Assembly: GCA_004369085.1 (NCBI GenBank)
Contig: ML210170.1
Location: 1-64,000 of the forward strand
Length of the DNA stretch: 64,000 nt
Reading direction: 5' to 3'
From: Coprinopsis marcescibilis
Lineage: Eukaryota; Basidiomycota; Agaricomycetes; Agaricales; Psathyrellaceae
The notes under the pieces were generated by a model that ran no database searches, was not told the DNA's origin, and saw nothing but the letters and a program-made list of their open reading frames with translations. The translations under genes were made by a program, and so were the position numbers. This document shows positions 1 to 11,470 of this stretch, piece by piece. Position 1 is the stretch's first letter; every line of letters begins with the position of its first letter.

Positions 1-2
1 AA

Positions 3-599
3 CACGAAGAGGCCATCAGGTTACTTGCGGAAGCGATTGACCTGATACACCAGGGAAGTGGAGATGATGCATTAGACCCGCGACTTCCAACGCCCTTGTG
101 GGCTCTTGCTTCGAGTCTCACCAAACTCGGACGAGCCGAAGAAGGCGTCGTCCCCGCCCAAGAAGGCCTGGCAATCTCGCGTAACCTTCTCAAACTCAAC
201 CCGTTCTTCAAATTCGCCGTCGCGTGGGCGCTCAACATCCTGACTGCCACCTTCAATGCTTGCCAGAGGTACAGCGAGGCAGCGCCTTTGGGGAAGGAGG
301 CTATTGTGCTGTATCGAGAGTTGGCGGAGAAGAACCCGTCCTTGTGGGAGAAGAGTTTGGGCGACTCGGAGGCGCTTCATGATCGCTTCTACCCATCGGA
401 TTCGGATCTTGCACACTCCCTCTATACCTACTCTGTGAGCCTTGCGGGGATGGGGGAGCATGATGCTGCCCTCAAGGAGGCCAAGGAGGCTGTTGTGGTT
501 CTTCGCAAAATGATCGAAAAGTTCCCAGACAAATTCCAGGCTAAGCTCGCCGATGCGGTCAAGCTGGTTGGTGAGCTGGAGGCGTCGGAGAAGTTATAA
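3..599 (+). CDS. TPR-repeat protein, C-terminal end only (5' end outside window)
   Basis: The frame is open from the left edge to a stop at 597-599, so only the last 198 codons are present. It reads as repeating helix pairs of the tetratricopeptide type, for example LASSLTKLGRAEEGVVPAQE and ALKEAKEAVVVLRKMIEK. The block around residues 115-140 (GDSEALHDRFYPSDSDLA) recurs almost letter for letter in the C-terminus of the complete NACHT-TPR gene that follows at 1292-4671, on the same strand. It is therefore most likely the tail of a tandem paralogue whose NACHT part lies to the left. TPR arms in such proteins are ligand- or partner-binding platforms. No enzymatic function is expected of this piece itself. 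The N-terminal architecture cannot be seen here. Confidence 0.8.
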   Translation, partial: HEEAIRLLAEAIDLIHQGSGDDALDPRLPTPLWALASSLTKLGRAEEGVVPAQEGLAISRNLLKLNPFFKFAVAWALNILTATFNACQRYSEAAPLGKEAIVLYRELAEKNPSLWEKSLGDSEALHDRFYPSDSDLAHSLYTYSVSLAGMGEHDAALKEAKEAVVVLRKMIEKFPDKFQAKLADAVKLVGELEASEKL

Positions 600-1291
600 T
601 GGAGTCGATGTGTGGGTATGCCCTTTCGTAGGATGCGGGAGATTGGAATTTACAATCGACGATGTACTTGATGGCAATAGGTAGTCACAGGATTTAATGG
701 TATCACCTCTGTATATGGCCGGCAGCTCAAGGATATTCGGAAATGGCAAAAATGGAAATGCCTGGTGGGTTTCGGCAAGTTCAAAAAAGCGCTCAGGGGC
801 TGTCAAGACTTATGATCGTTGGATTGACATTCCTATTCCTAGTTAAAGTTCTAACATAAACGTAGTAGCCGATAAACAGAACCTCTCTCAACTCAAAGTA
901 GGGAAACAAACACCTGCCTCTGTCATTACCTAGTTGGGTCGAAAGCAATGGGTAAAGAAAAATGTTTTCCGTTCTGTAACACGATTTCCAGACTATCATT
1001 AAACAAGTTCCGACTGACTTGCATATACTTATGCAAGTGAAAGGGAACCAGAATGGTGTCTACCTCAGACTTTGCAGCAGGAAGAAGGGGCTAGTCGAGG
1101 TTTAACCTGGGCTAAGGGTTATTGCACCCTAAGCGCCCAGCGGCATGCTTTTGGCACTCGTGTGAGCATGGATCGGAAGCTGCCGGTCATGCTTCTTGGG
1201 CGCAAGCTTGGCGACCGCTGGCTGTCTGTCTTCCTTCCATTTCCCTCTTCACTTAACATTGCACGCAAAGTGGACGTTCACGGTTGTGGGG
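600..1291. other. intergenic spacer between the tandem TPR/NACHT genes
   Basis: About 690 bp between the stop of the first TPR gene and the proposed start of the second. The reading frames here (for example 793-999 minus and 1072-1359 plus) are short, lack family motifs and run across the proposed start of the next gene in another phase. I see only 3' flank and promoter of the neighbours. Confidence 0.5.
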
Positions 1292-4200
1292 ATGGACAAG
1301 GTATGTGTCTGTTACGTCAGACTATAAATTTCGCGGCTTATTCTTTCGCAGCTTCGTGAGAAAGTGAAGAGCTGGAAAATCACCCAACACCGAGAGGAGG
1401 ATGCAACTGCAAGATCTGCAAGATTGACGAAAGCTGGTATGTCGATTGTTTGTTGCTGCATCATTGTGCCTGGATATCTGGGTGGACATAGCTAATATCT
1501 TTACTCGCAGCTGCGACAGCTTTTGCAGGGGCGAGAAATTTCAAGCTGCAAGATACACATGTCAACATAGCCAGAGGAGACATGGTGACCAATAATTCAA
1601 ACATCACGCATGTCCACAATTACGGACGTACGTCCTCTTACACATGATATTTTCGTCACGCTGATTCCACTATCCTTATTCCAATTAGTTACTTCTGAGA
1701 TGCACGAAGCTTTTCGACGACTAGTTGATCCCAAAGGCTGTGCTTGGGATCCTTCTAGGGTATGCCAACCAGGAACACGCCTGACCCACATCGAGGAGAC
1801 GATCGCGTGGATTCAGGGACCCATCGAGGACGGGGGATGCGCGCAAATGCTGCTTGTTGCGCAAGGAGCGGGAAGCGGGAAATCGGCACTTGCACACAGC
1901 ATATGTCAGCGAGCGTACATTAATGGTCACCTGGTCGCCAGCTTCTTTTTCAACCAATTGAACTCGCAAAACTCCACCTATGTCAACCTCATGGCAGCAG
2001 TTATACGGGGGATCTGCGACATTAGCGAAGACACCAAGAAACGCATTGGCGAAGCTCTTGTAGGGGATAGCAGCTTGGTGACGGCATCCCCTGACCTTCA
2101 ATTCCAACAGATAATTTTACCAGTCTGCCCGTTTCTACCCTCAAACCGCCCTTATGTCATTGTCATTGATGCTCTTGATGAGCTTCGCGACGTATCCCTC
2201 CTCAAGCTCCTGCGGGACTCAATACCACAGCTACCCTCCTCTTTCCGGATATTCCTCACCACCCGTCCAGAGCAACGAATCATGATGTACCTAGAGAAGC
2301 GGCCTCATATTCGACAACCATCCTACTCCTTGACTGGGGACCTCAGCCATCAAGATCTGGACATTTATATTCGCCGCCGATTAGAAGAAACTGCCTATGG
2401 ATCCTCAATATCCGAAGAACTGCTGGCGTTGTTCGTAGCCAAAACGGAGGGCGTATTCCTTTGGGGTACGACTGTCTTGAACCACCTGGAAGAGGCTTTC
2501 GATCCTGTCATGGAACTTCAGATGATCATTGAAAGCAAAAGCGACCACTGGAAGGACAGCCCCGATGCTACAAAGCAGCTGGACGACATCTACTCTCGCA
2601 TACTCTCCAAGATGCAGTGGACCGACACGAAATTCGTCAAAACATATCAGGTCGTAGTAGGAGCTTTGGTGACACTGCAGGAACCAATGTCACCTATTGC
2701 ACTTGCCTCTTTATATGCACACGATGGCATCACCGTTAACGAGGTCTCCCGCCTCTGTGTCCTGTTACGCCCCCTCCTACACAACTTCCAACTAAACGAA
2801 AACACTCAGACAATTCGCCTTCTCCACCTGTCAGTACAGCAGTTTCTCATCGAAAGGGCGCCCTCGCCTTATCGACTTGACTGCGACTATCACCATATGC
2901 AATTATCACGAAACTGTCTCCTCACCTTACAAAAGGAGCTTACCCCACAGAACATTCCGATTCTAGGTTATTCCATCCTCGAGCGTGAAGACTCCGCTGA
3001 TGCCAAAATCCCCGCACTTCAAAAGAGCAGCGTTGCTGCCCATATCTGGTACTCGGGTCGCTTCTTCAACAGCCATACCCTCCTGGCTGCAACGGACCAC
3101 GTATCACCGAGCCACATTCAGCTCCTTCATGCTTTATTGCAAAATCCACGGTATATCCTCGAATTAACGGCGTCAATGGGCCGTGTGGTCGATCTCGGTG
3201 AAATCCGAAGCTGGCTAGGAAATCTAGTGAGTTTCAACTATCAAGTATAGATTTTTCTGCGAGCCCAATTGCTCACGCGTCGGTTCAGAACACAAATCCG
3301 CCCCCTCTCCCCATGTTGGCTGCACAGTCCTTTTGTGGAGTTGCAAACTGCCTTCAGTCGGCATTCCGAAGCAGGGAGGCGTGCAAGACGAGCAAAGAAG
3401 CAATTGACATCTGTCGAGCGTTCGTGGACGACGACCCGGATCTGTCTGTTCGCTCTCGTTTGGCGATATCCCTATGTGTCATGTCAGAGTCTCTTTCCTC
3501 GATGTGGCCAGCCGACTACGAAGCGAGCCTCCAAGTCAGCCAAGAAGGACTTGACCTCGTTCGGGCGCTCATAAAGCTTGATCGGGACCGATTCCAGTCA
3601 ATCCTCGCTCGGCTGCTCATCAACCACTCCCACATTCTGCGGATGCTGCGCAAATTGGACGACTCTGTCATTTATGCATTGGAAGCTGTCGAGATAGGAC
3701 GGATGCTGGCGTCCACGGACCAAGTGAAGTATGCGACAGATCTTGTCTCTGCTCTTCAACATCTGGCGTCCGAGTTACGCAGTGCGAATCGCTCCGCAGA
3801 AGCCGTCCCGATAGCAGAAGAGGAGATCGATCTTCGTCGGAAATTGGTTGAGCAACGACCGCCGGAAGCCAGGGATGCTGCGAAGAGTGATCTCGCATGG
3901 ACTCTTTCCCGGTACGGCACGTACCTTACTGGGGCAGGCCGGAAGGAGGAAGCTTTAATCCCTCTCAAGGATTCCACAGGTATTTATCGACAGTTGGCCG
4001 CTGTCAACAGCGACGAGTATGGGCGGTTGCTAGCCAGCTCTCTCTCAGATTGGGCTTGCATCCTGAACGCTCTGCAGCGCTACGAAGAAGGGATCCGCAT
4101 GCTTGTAGAGTCACTCGACATTATACGGAAATCCTCGGAATGGGCATACGACGATAACCTCTTGACCCCTTTATGGGGATACGCATCCGCCCTCGCCCAC

Positions 4201-4671
4201 CTCAAGAGGCTTGACGAAGCGATCCCATTCGCTCAAGAAGCCCTGGAAGTATGTCGTGTTCTGAAATCGCATGACCCGGACATGTTTAACTTTGCCGTCG
4301 CCTGGTCGCTTAACATCCTTTCCTTCATCTTCAACTCGTGCCAGCGGTACAGCGAGGCAGAACCACTTGGAGAGGAGGCGATACAGCTGTATCGTGAAAT
4401 GGCAGAGGCGCAGCCGGATCTGTATGACGCGAGTCTGGGGGACTCGGAGGCCCTTCACGATCGTTTCTACCCCTCCGACTCGGATCTCGCCAACTCGCTT
4501 TACACCTACTCTCTGAGCTTGGCAGGCCTGGGAAGGAGGCAGGATGCGCTAAAAGAGGCGCGTGAAGCTGTTGATGTCCTCCAGAGAATGGTGGCCAGGT
4601 ATCCAGGTAAATTCCAGGGAAAGCTTTCCGATGCCTCGAAACTTGTGAACGAGCTTGAAGTGGCGGCTTGA
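1292..4671 (+). CDS. NACHT-TPR protein (fungal NLR-like, STAND NTPase)
   Basis: Five exons join in phase: 1292-1300, 1352-1436, 1511-1627, 1689-3226 and 3289-4671, giving 1043 aa. After a short N-terminal helix (LREKVKSWK...) and the FAGARNFKLQDTHVNIARGD stretch, common before agaricomycete NACHT domains, comes the NACHT domain. Its P-loop GAGSGKSAL is near residues 129-137 and its Walker B YVIVIDALDEL near 225-236. A winged-helix-like region follows, and from about residue 584 a TPR array continues to the end. STAND proteins of this type are signal-transducing ATPases proposed to act in non-self recognition and programmed cell death in fungi. The ligand here is unknown, and no toxin-like or lipase effector domain is seen at the short N-terminus. 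The start ATG lies in a 9-bp first exon with an in-frame stop upstream at 1253, so further 5' exons are possible. It follows a paralogue tail on the same strand. Confidence 0.85.
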
Positions 4672-4761
4672 TTCATGTTCGTCTGGACAGACATCGAAGA
4701 CCAGGGTTCGATTTCATCTCACTAAGTATGTACTATGGACACATGGACTCGGACATCTCCT

Positions 4762-6510
4762 CTACTTAGATACCAATTGACCTTTGATGTAAATGCGGAC
4801 TCCTAATTTCAAAAGTTTCCCAATGTATTTCGACTTGACTTCGCGCGGACCGGTTGAGAATTTCAGCTGAATACATTGCTGTCTGGCTGATTCCCTTCCA
4901 AGCGCTTTCCGACGTTTGCCAAAGAACCTCGCAAAAGCACGGATCTCCGCGCCTATGTTCCTGGCAGGGTCATGTATACCGATGCTTTCAATAGCTGGGA
5001 GCAGTGGATGCTCGGCGGTTTCTACCAACCCCCCGCACTCTGGGTCGTATGCGTCTTCATAATCTCGCAGGCTGGTATGCCGTAGGAAATCGCTGTTCAG
5101 TAGCTCCACTGACTTGAGCTCTGGCGCAGCGCAAAGGATCCTTCGTAACTCCTCTGGCTCGAAGAGAACGAGAATCTTCAAGCTGGTCAGAGACCCTACG
5201 CGCCTTATTATCCCATCCATCAAGTCCAAGTCGCTCGTGATTGGCAATCCATAGGGCGCGACAATATCGAGCGACCGAAGCAAAGGTAGATTCAAGCTCT
5301 GTAGAGCATCCACCGTCCTATAGCCGTCCAGTTCCAACGTCGCGATGCTTTTACTGGTGTACGGCCAATTAAAGACAGTGGGGATGCTGTACGGACGCCT
5401 GAAGCTACGCCCGCCAACCGATTGGAGGGAGAGGGTATTCAGCGCTGGAAAACCTGCGATAAAGTGGCGCATTGACGTGTATGCGAACGCCTCTATATCC
5501 CAGGTTCTCAGCGTCAAATGACTGACGGTGGGGTGTGAGAGGGTACGGGGTGCTGGTGGAGGGACGTCATAGTGTGCGAGAGCGATTGTGATGTCGGTGA
5601 GTCGAGGAGCTAGAGTAAAAAGGGTGGTGCTTGGGGGAGGAAACGAGTAGGTCGATGTACCGGCTTCGAGTGTCTCGGGTCCGCTAAACGTAAGAGTGAG
5701 AGCCCTTAGATTTTGCCAAGGTCCCGTCACTCCTTCGTGTAGCGCTCGTACAGCTCCAGGATTGCCAGTTTCAAGGGAAGGATTGGGAATGGGGAGTGTA
5801 AACTCGAGCCAGTTTTGGTGCCTTGACAGAATTCGGGACAGCTTGTGAGTCAAGATACCCTGGTGCTCATCGTCGCGTACTGCATGAAGTCGGAAGATGT
5901 GGAGCTTGAGCGGGCAACCACCCGCACGATCGAACCAAATGTTAACCATCTCTTCCATCCGTTCCCTCTGCACAAGAGGTAATGCTTCGATGGCGAGACC
6001 TGTCCATAGGGGAGGGGTGCAGTAGGCGACCGAGCGCCAAAAGCTGCACACAGCTCTTAGAGCAAAGAACTGTTTGCGTCCGTACTCGTCGAGGACGCCA
6101 TCTGCAGGTAGGCACTGGGAGAAGATTTGTCCCCAGATCTCGGGTGGGCAGCATTGGATGGGCGCTGTGGCGGTCGATTCCAACTTCCTTCGCTCAACTA
6201 CTTGGCGGTGCCGTCGCAAGTTTACAGCAGCCGATCGTGTGATCTCTTTTATGCCCTCTGCGCCATCATCTGGGTAAGGCCAGGAGCCGGGAAATGGGGT
6301 AGGATGTAGGTCTGTAGGAGACGGTTTGTGGATTGGAATGGATTTTCTGCTAATAGCGGTGGAGGCCCTCTGCTTCGACCGTCCGCCCAGTTGTGATTCT
6401 AAAGAGTCGATCGAGCTGTTTATGCCCGTTATAACGTTTCTGATTGTCTGGATTGCTGACTGTTGGGCTGGTGGTGCTCTCTGCTGATAAGACATCGGGC
6501 ACGGTTTCAC
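4762..6510 (-). CDS. F-box protein with leucine-rich C-terminus
   Basis: Single exon, 582 aa. Residues about 119-171 form an F-box of the agaricomycete type: CPPEIWGQIFSQCLPADG, then FFALRAVCSFWRSVAY and a TPPLWTGL end. Upstream, residues 25-45 look helical (IRNVITGINSSIDSLESQL). The region after the F-box has WFDRAGGCPLKLHIFR, shared with the other F-box genes of this window, followed by irregular leucine-rich segments as expected for a substrate-recognition half. F-box proteins link substrates to the SCF ubiquitin ligase through Skp1; the substrate is unknown. It converges on the NACHT-TPR gene with only about 90 bp between stops. These genes form a large expanded family in mushroom fungi, so function cannot be inferred from position. 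Confidence 0.85.
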   Translation of the reverse strand: MKPCPMSYQQRAPPAQQSAIQTIRNVITGINSSIDSLESQLGGRSKQRASTAISRKSIPIHKPSPTDLHPTPFPGSWPYPDDGAEGIKEITRSAAVNLRRHRQVVERRKLESTATAPIQCCPPEIWGQIFSQCLPADGVLDEYGRKQFFALRAVCSFWRSVAYCTPPLWTGLAIEALPLVQRERMEEMVNIWFDRAGGCPLKLHIFRLHAVRDDEHQGILTHKLSRILSRHQNWLEFTLPIPNPSLETGNPGAVRALHEGVTGPWQNLRALTLTFSGPETLEAGTSTYSFPPPSTTLFTLAPRLTDITIALAHYDVPPPAPRTLSHPTVSHLTLRTWDIEAFAYTSMRHFIAGFPALNTLSLQSVGGRSFRRPYSIPTVFNWPYTSKSIATLELDGYRTVDALQSLNLPLLRSLDIVAPYGLPITSDLDLMDGIIRRVGSLTSLKILVLFEPEELRRILCAAPELKSVELLNSDFLRHTSLRDYEDAYDPECGGLVETAEHPLLPAIESIGIHDPARNIGAEIRAFARFFGKRRKALGRESARQQCIQLKFSTGPREVKSKYIGKLLKLGVRIYIKGQLVSK

Positions 6511-7833
6511 AAGGTGTTGGGAGGAGGAGGTAGAGTTGCGTTACAACGCACACAGTGCAGATTAAAGACGATAACGTCCGCAGCACGGTGAGAACCTCAT
6601 GACGCAATTGAATGAAGCTTAAACTAGCCTCAAGTTTCTGGGAACTTTCAACTGACCATGCCTCTACCATTCGCATCTACCCCAGGCATCTCACCGATAG
6701 CTTCCAGCTTCCATGTGACAATGCATTCCAACTCTTCCAGCTTCGACGCGCATCCCCAGAGGAAGGTGGCCAAGTTGCTCTGAAAGTGAAACTCGTTCAT
6801 CTTGAGAAACAGGATGGAAGGGGAGGGGAAGGGTATTAATGCCAAATTTGAGATGCTTCCTTCGCTCTTGGGGAGAGTTGAGGTTTTGTGCTTGAAATGG
6901 CATCTGAAAACCGAGTATTCCCAAGGTTGTAGCAGCTGAGAACCGGGAGACGAACTGGTCAAATGGTTTTGGAGCATATCTGGTTAAGACAACCACAAAG
7001 TTTAGATTGTAACACGAGGGATTTGAGCCGGACTTCATGGGGAGATTAGATGGGATCTGAGATTTGATTAACCCCAGACGCTGCGATCAAAAATGGGCTG
7101 TTTAACCCGCACCTCTTTCGTCACATAATAGGGGCGTGGCAGTCACATGTGACGCCAGGTCGTTGAAACGATCTCCAAATATATAGTCCAATGGTTGGTA
7201 AATTGGCGCCCCTCACTTCTGGAGGATAGATTATTTCGCCCCACCACTGGAATTTTGATCTAGTAGTTCAAACTTCACGCATTCGCCGGGGAGCTGGGTC
7301 GAGGAGGCAAGTTTAGACAGCCTAGATAAAGATAAGCATGAATACCGCTCACCTACATAGTCATCTGCGGAATTGACGGATTGTTCAGGTCCAATCAAAA
7401 CGGTCTTTCAGCTTGAAGAGGCCGTTGAAACACTGAAAGTCAAAGTCAGTGTCTATTGAACGTACCAAGCAGTCAGGAGTATGATTTTCATGATTACCAT
7501 GGCATTGTCGGCATCTCACCAAACAACCGCGTCATGGCTCACGGTCTTGGCTTACATACTGAGCTCAATTCAAAATGTGCGTCACTGCCCCCGCTCTCAC
7601 CTCGCCGCCCAAATCCGGTTGATCATCATGCCCGACCACGACGGTGTGCATGCAGGTCCCGTCAACACTGGACAAGTACATGCACCTCCCTTTGATTCCG
7701 ACGCCCATCTTCCCTTAACACCTCCCCCGCACCTCTGTTCTGAGCGCACCGCCCATTTCCCAGCGAGCATCAAGCGAGAACCAATCAAGGCATCAACTCC
7801 CCGGGCAACGAGGAACCTGCGGCGTGAAGGGGG
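6511..7833. other. intergenic region between divergent F-box and metalloprotease genes
   Basis: About 1.3 kb. The overlapping minus-strand frames at 6648-7038 and the plus-strand frames at 7456-7846 are short and motif-free. The plus-strand frames read through the proposed protease start in other phases. I take this as two promoters plus spacer; no RNA gene or repeat was recognised. Confidence 0.45.
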
Positions 7834-9194
7834 ATGTACCACTTGAAGTGGCCAAAACTATCGGCGGCGACGCTCGTGCTGGTGCTGTACTGGCAGGCGG
7901 TACTCGGCTCTGTTTTATCGCCATACAAAAACCCATGGACGGGTTCAAGGAGGAGAAATGTTAATCTCGATGAGGAGGGGTGGCAGGAGTGAGTAGTCTT
8001 AGTCTCTTCTATTGCACAGCATCTAGCCCCTTCGATCCCACAGTGGGAAAGAAGTGGAAGAGGGGCCTGCGATCGAACCTGAACGTGGCTGGTTGACACA
8101 TTACGTCCGCCCCGCTTAATTAGAGCACCTTGCGGAACGAACACGACCTATCGCGACAGCGGCTTGCAGCAGCTAGTAGCCAGCCTCAATAGCTCGCATA
8201 ATCGACGACGACAGTTCATACCACAGCAAACGTATACTTTTAATGTAGTTTGGCAAGTTATTGCCTCGAATTTCACGTATGAAGGGGGATGGCTTCCGTA
8301 CGTCCACTTCTTCTTTGTGGGCTATGTGCGCGCTGATCAATTTCCTTTGTAGCGACCTGTATATTCAGGCACAGATGGAGCAGTTGAATAGGAACTATGA
8401 GGGAACAGGGATCTCCTGGGTGCACACAGATACTGTAAGGACAATTAGTCCCTACTGGCACGAGAGCATTGATAGCTCGTCCGGCACGTATGTCTCTTCC
8501 CAAAGCCTTCCAAGTAATAAGAGCTAACATTGACTTGGGCGCGCCTTTCAGATTTGGCCTTCGGTCTGCCATGTACCATACACTGAAGAGAGGGGGAGCA
8601 ACGACAATGAACGTCTATACACTAGGGTATGTCTCTCCATGTGCAACACAGTCTCCATTCTCATCCGGCGCCATCCACAGATTCACAAAGACTGGTATCA
8701 ACGGGTACTCCACCATGCCAGACAGGTTCTTAATCGCCCCAACGCTCGACGCAGTCGGCATTCGCTTTACGACACTTCCACTGGGGAACACCGTGACCCA
8801 TGAATCAGGCCACTGGCTGGGGCTACAACACCCATTCGACGTACGTTCCTAGTTCTGCCCTATCTAACTGCGGAATACGACATCCTAATTATACACGTAG
8901 AGGGGCTGCGATCCGGGCGACGGTGTCTACGATACCCCAGCACAATCACGAGAAATTTTCGGTTGCCCCATTGGCGAGAATATCGATTCATGTCCAGACC
9001 AACCGGGATTGGACCCTATTCGTACGTCATCCCCATACAATCCGTTCGACACCAAGGCTCAGCCTTTTCTAGACAACTTTATGGAATACACGGACGATTC
9101 ATGTAGAACACACTTTACGCCCGGACAGGTCGAGTTTATGCACACGGCGATACAGACATATAGGATGAATGCAGTGGGGGAAGCCAGAAATTAA
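7834..9194 (+). CDS. secreted zinc metalloprotease, M43 (pappalysin-like) family
   Basis: Six exons join in phase: 7834-7988, 8124-8297, 8353-8487, 8552-8626, 8681-8840 and 8901-9194, giving 330 aa. The start is chosen because it opens a signal peptide (MYHLKWPKLSAATLVLVLYW, cleavage after about residue 26). The catalytic motif HESGHWLGLQH (residues about 220-230) fits HExxHxxGxxH of metzincins, and NFMEYTDDSC supplies the Met-turn sequence typical of M43. Cysteines in APCGTNTTYRDSG, GCDPGDGVYD and IFGCP match the disulphide pattern of fungal extracellular M43 enzymes. Expected role: extracellular protein degradation. Intron 1 (7989-8123) is longer than the rest; nearer acceptors lead to stops, so this splice is the only one that keeps the frame. 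EBP2 lies convergently just downstream. Confidence 0.85.
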
Positions 9195-9288
9195 CCATAA
9201 TGATTTATATTCCCGCGTCCGGTACACGAGTGAGAAAAGATGTTCATGCGAAGGAACGAGTGGAATAGGTATAAAATGGAAAAGGCCG

Positions 9289-10958
9289 CTACTTCCTGTT
9301 GTTATCCCGTTTCGACTTGCCCGGCCTTTGTGCTCTGCCACCCCTGGCCTTGTCCCCGCCTCTTCCGCTTCTACCGCCTCTGCCACTTTCACCTCCTCCT
9401 CTTCCCCCTCCTCTACCACCGCTACTTCCTCCTCTACCACCACTTCCTCCTCTGCCTCCTCCTCGACCGCCTCTACCTCCGCTACCTCCTCTACCTCCAC
9501 TGCCTCCTCTACCGCCCCTGCCGCCCCTACTAGGCCCCGAACTGAAGTCGTCGGTTGATTCACGAGTGTTTGATTTCGAATGCCGACCTGCACCTTGTCC
9601 AAACCCGAACTTCTTGTCCCGACCTTCTCTTGAGATTTTGGGGCGTTTCGAGGTGGGCTTGTCTGAGATGGCGTCTTCGACTGCAACATCAAAGTCGTCG
9701 CCTCCTTCCTCGAGCATGTCCTTTCGCTCTACAGAACAAGAATCGTCAGAAACTCGGATATGAACAGAGAGGGATACCCAGGATACGCACTCCGCTTGAG
9801 ACCTTGAATCCGCTCCTCCATCTCCTTCTTGCTCTTGGTTCGCTCCTTGAGCTTCTCGATCTGCACCTGCTTGCCAAACTTCTTGCCCTCGCGCTGTTTG
9901 CGCGCGTCTTCGCCCTTCTTGATCTCTGCAGTGTCGTTGAGCAGACGTTGCCGTATCCGCTCCATGTGTGCGTCGCTCTTGACCATCTCTGCAAAGTAGT
10001 CATCTGGGCGGGTAAAGGGGAATTTGGCTTTGGCGGCCAGGATACGGGCTTCGTTGGCCCCGTGCAATGCCTGTTTGTAGCTACACGGACGTAAGGTTAG
10101 ATACGATTAGAATGAAACGAAGGGAGCGTGGACGTACAAGGCAAGTTCGCGGTTGAGGTCGTCGTTGACGTCGACCTCGATTTTGTGTGGGTAGGAGAGG
10201 ACGAGCGTCTCTGTCCAGGGGTATGTTGAGTCTAGAGCAATGCTCTCGCGAATGCGGGCCATGGCAACCTATATAATAAATTAGTTGTATGACCAGAATA
10301 CTCAAGTACTGCAAATACGAACCCCGTTGTCGATTTCGACTTTTCTTCTTGGTACAGCGTCCTCGTCGAGAGATCCTTCGAAATCATCGAGAGCTACGGC
10401 ATCATCATCGTCCTCCTCGTCTTCATCGTCGTCCAATGTCAGACCCTCGACGTCCATTTTGGCAGCGTCGAGTATATCCTCTGCCTCGACGCCCGACTCG
10501 ACATCCTCGTCGTCGTCTACCTCCTCATCCTCATCCTCATCCCCATCCTCAGAGCCAGAACCGCTCCCAGCCTCGGAGTCCATATCTTCCCAGTTACCAT
10601 CCTCTTCATCATCCTCATCCTCGTCCGACCCATCTTCATAGAGAGCCTCCAAGTTCGCCTGGTCAAACTCATCCAACCCGTCGTCGCCCAACGCTTTCAG
10701 CAGCCTCTCCATGCCCTCTTCGTCCACACCATCCGCCTCCTCATCTGAGCTCTCCTCATCCGACCCTCCCTCCGCACCTTCCTGCTCAGATGTCGGATCT
10801 TCAGGAACTACAGCAGGTTTCGGAGGCGCAACAACAGCTTTCGCATTCTTCTTCTCCTTCACGTTCTTCGAGTCGCTTTTGGCGGCTACAGCTTCGGGTT
10901 TCCTGGGCTTGTCGTCCTTTTTCTTCGACGGTTTGGGGTCCTTGACCTTGGACGGCAT
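9289..10958 (-). CDS. EBP2: rRNA-processing protein EBP2 with long RGG tail
   Basis: Four exons on the minus strand (10958-10323, 10268-10138, 10080-9791, 9728-9289) splice in phase to 498 aa. The N-terminal 210 residues are lysine-rich and then strongly acidic (many D/E runs). The conserved EBP2 core follows: NRELAFYKQALHGANEAR, PFTRPDDYFAEMVKSDAHM, then KKFGKQVQIEKLKERTKSKK and KFGFGQGAGRHSKSN. EBP2 acts in the nucleolus in 27S pre-rRNA processing and 60S subunit assembly. The last 80 residues are an unusually long glycine/arginine RGG box ending in QRPGKSKRDNNRK; this produces a GC-skewed low-complexity stretch at about 9320-9540. The first intron uses GTTCGT as donor. A housekeeping gene, convergent with the metalloprotease. 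Confidence 0.93.
9320..9540. repeat. low-complexity (Gly/Arg) coding repeat
   Basis: About 220 bp of imperfect CCTCC/CCGCC-type trinucleotide repeats on the plus strand, equivalent to GGA/GGC/CGA codons of the RGG box in the EBP2 tail on the minus strand. All plus-strand frames here (poly-Pro, poly-Ser or poly-Leu) are shadows of it. Confidence 0.8.
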
Positions 10959-11470
10959 TTTTGGTGGAATAAAGGGGTTTCGAAGGGGATATAAAATGGT
11001 ATTGGGAGAGGTATCTGTTTAGTTCGTCCAAAATTTTGGAAAAGCTTCCGGTTCAAGCAGGGACAAACAACGCGCGCGGTGCACTCACGGTCTTGGCCCT
11101 TGCCAGAATACTAACTCGCCCTTTGGAACCAACCTGGAACTCTGAATTATTTTGGCCAGGGCGGCCTGTACAGTAACATTGGTGGAAACTCGTTCGGTAT
11201 TCTCTCGGGCGATGGCTGCGTGGGACTTTTATGGCGCATGAAGAACACCAGGAGCTGATCGTTAACAAGCCAACCACTTATCAACCTTTCCGACCGGACT
11301 CCGGAGACCCTTGACTCAGGAAGGCATCCTCCAGAACGCGTACTGTATTCATCAGCTTTTCTACTGCACAGCGCTCAGATTCGGTAAGTACTGCTATGGT
11401 GCGACCTCTCGGAAGCCGGAGAACGCTCAGATGCCATAATGTCAAGCCGATGGGTCGGGCGTTAATCAAA
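10959..11470. other. intergenic, EBP2 promoter and P450 3' flank
   Basis: About 510 bp. It holds the promoter of EBP2 (minus) and the 3' end of the first P450 (minus). No motif-bearing frame was seen; the frames 11053-11277 and 11281-11628 are not supported. Confidence 0.45.

Noticed and set aside
7481..7846. A 121-codon plus-strand frame upstream of the metalloprotease as its N-terminus
   Set aside because: It cannot be spliced in phase to the catalytic exons, whereas ATG 7834 gives a signal peptide and a clean first junction.
9299..9763. Plus-strand frames with poly-Pro, poly-Ser or poly-Leu across 9169-9763
   Set aside because: They are complements of the RGG-rich end of EBP2 on the minus strand, which has conserved family blocks and clean splicing.
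10285..10945. Plus-strand Ser-rich and Arg/Pro/His-rich frames opposite 10302-10958
   Set aside because: Shadows of the acidic N-terminus of EBP2; the minus-strand frame carries the conserved protein.
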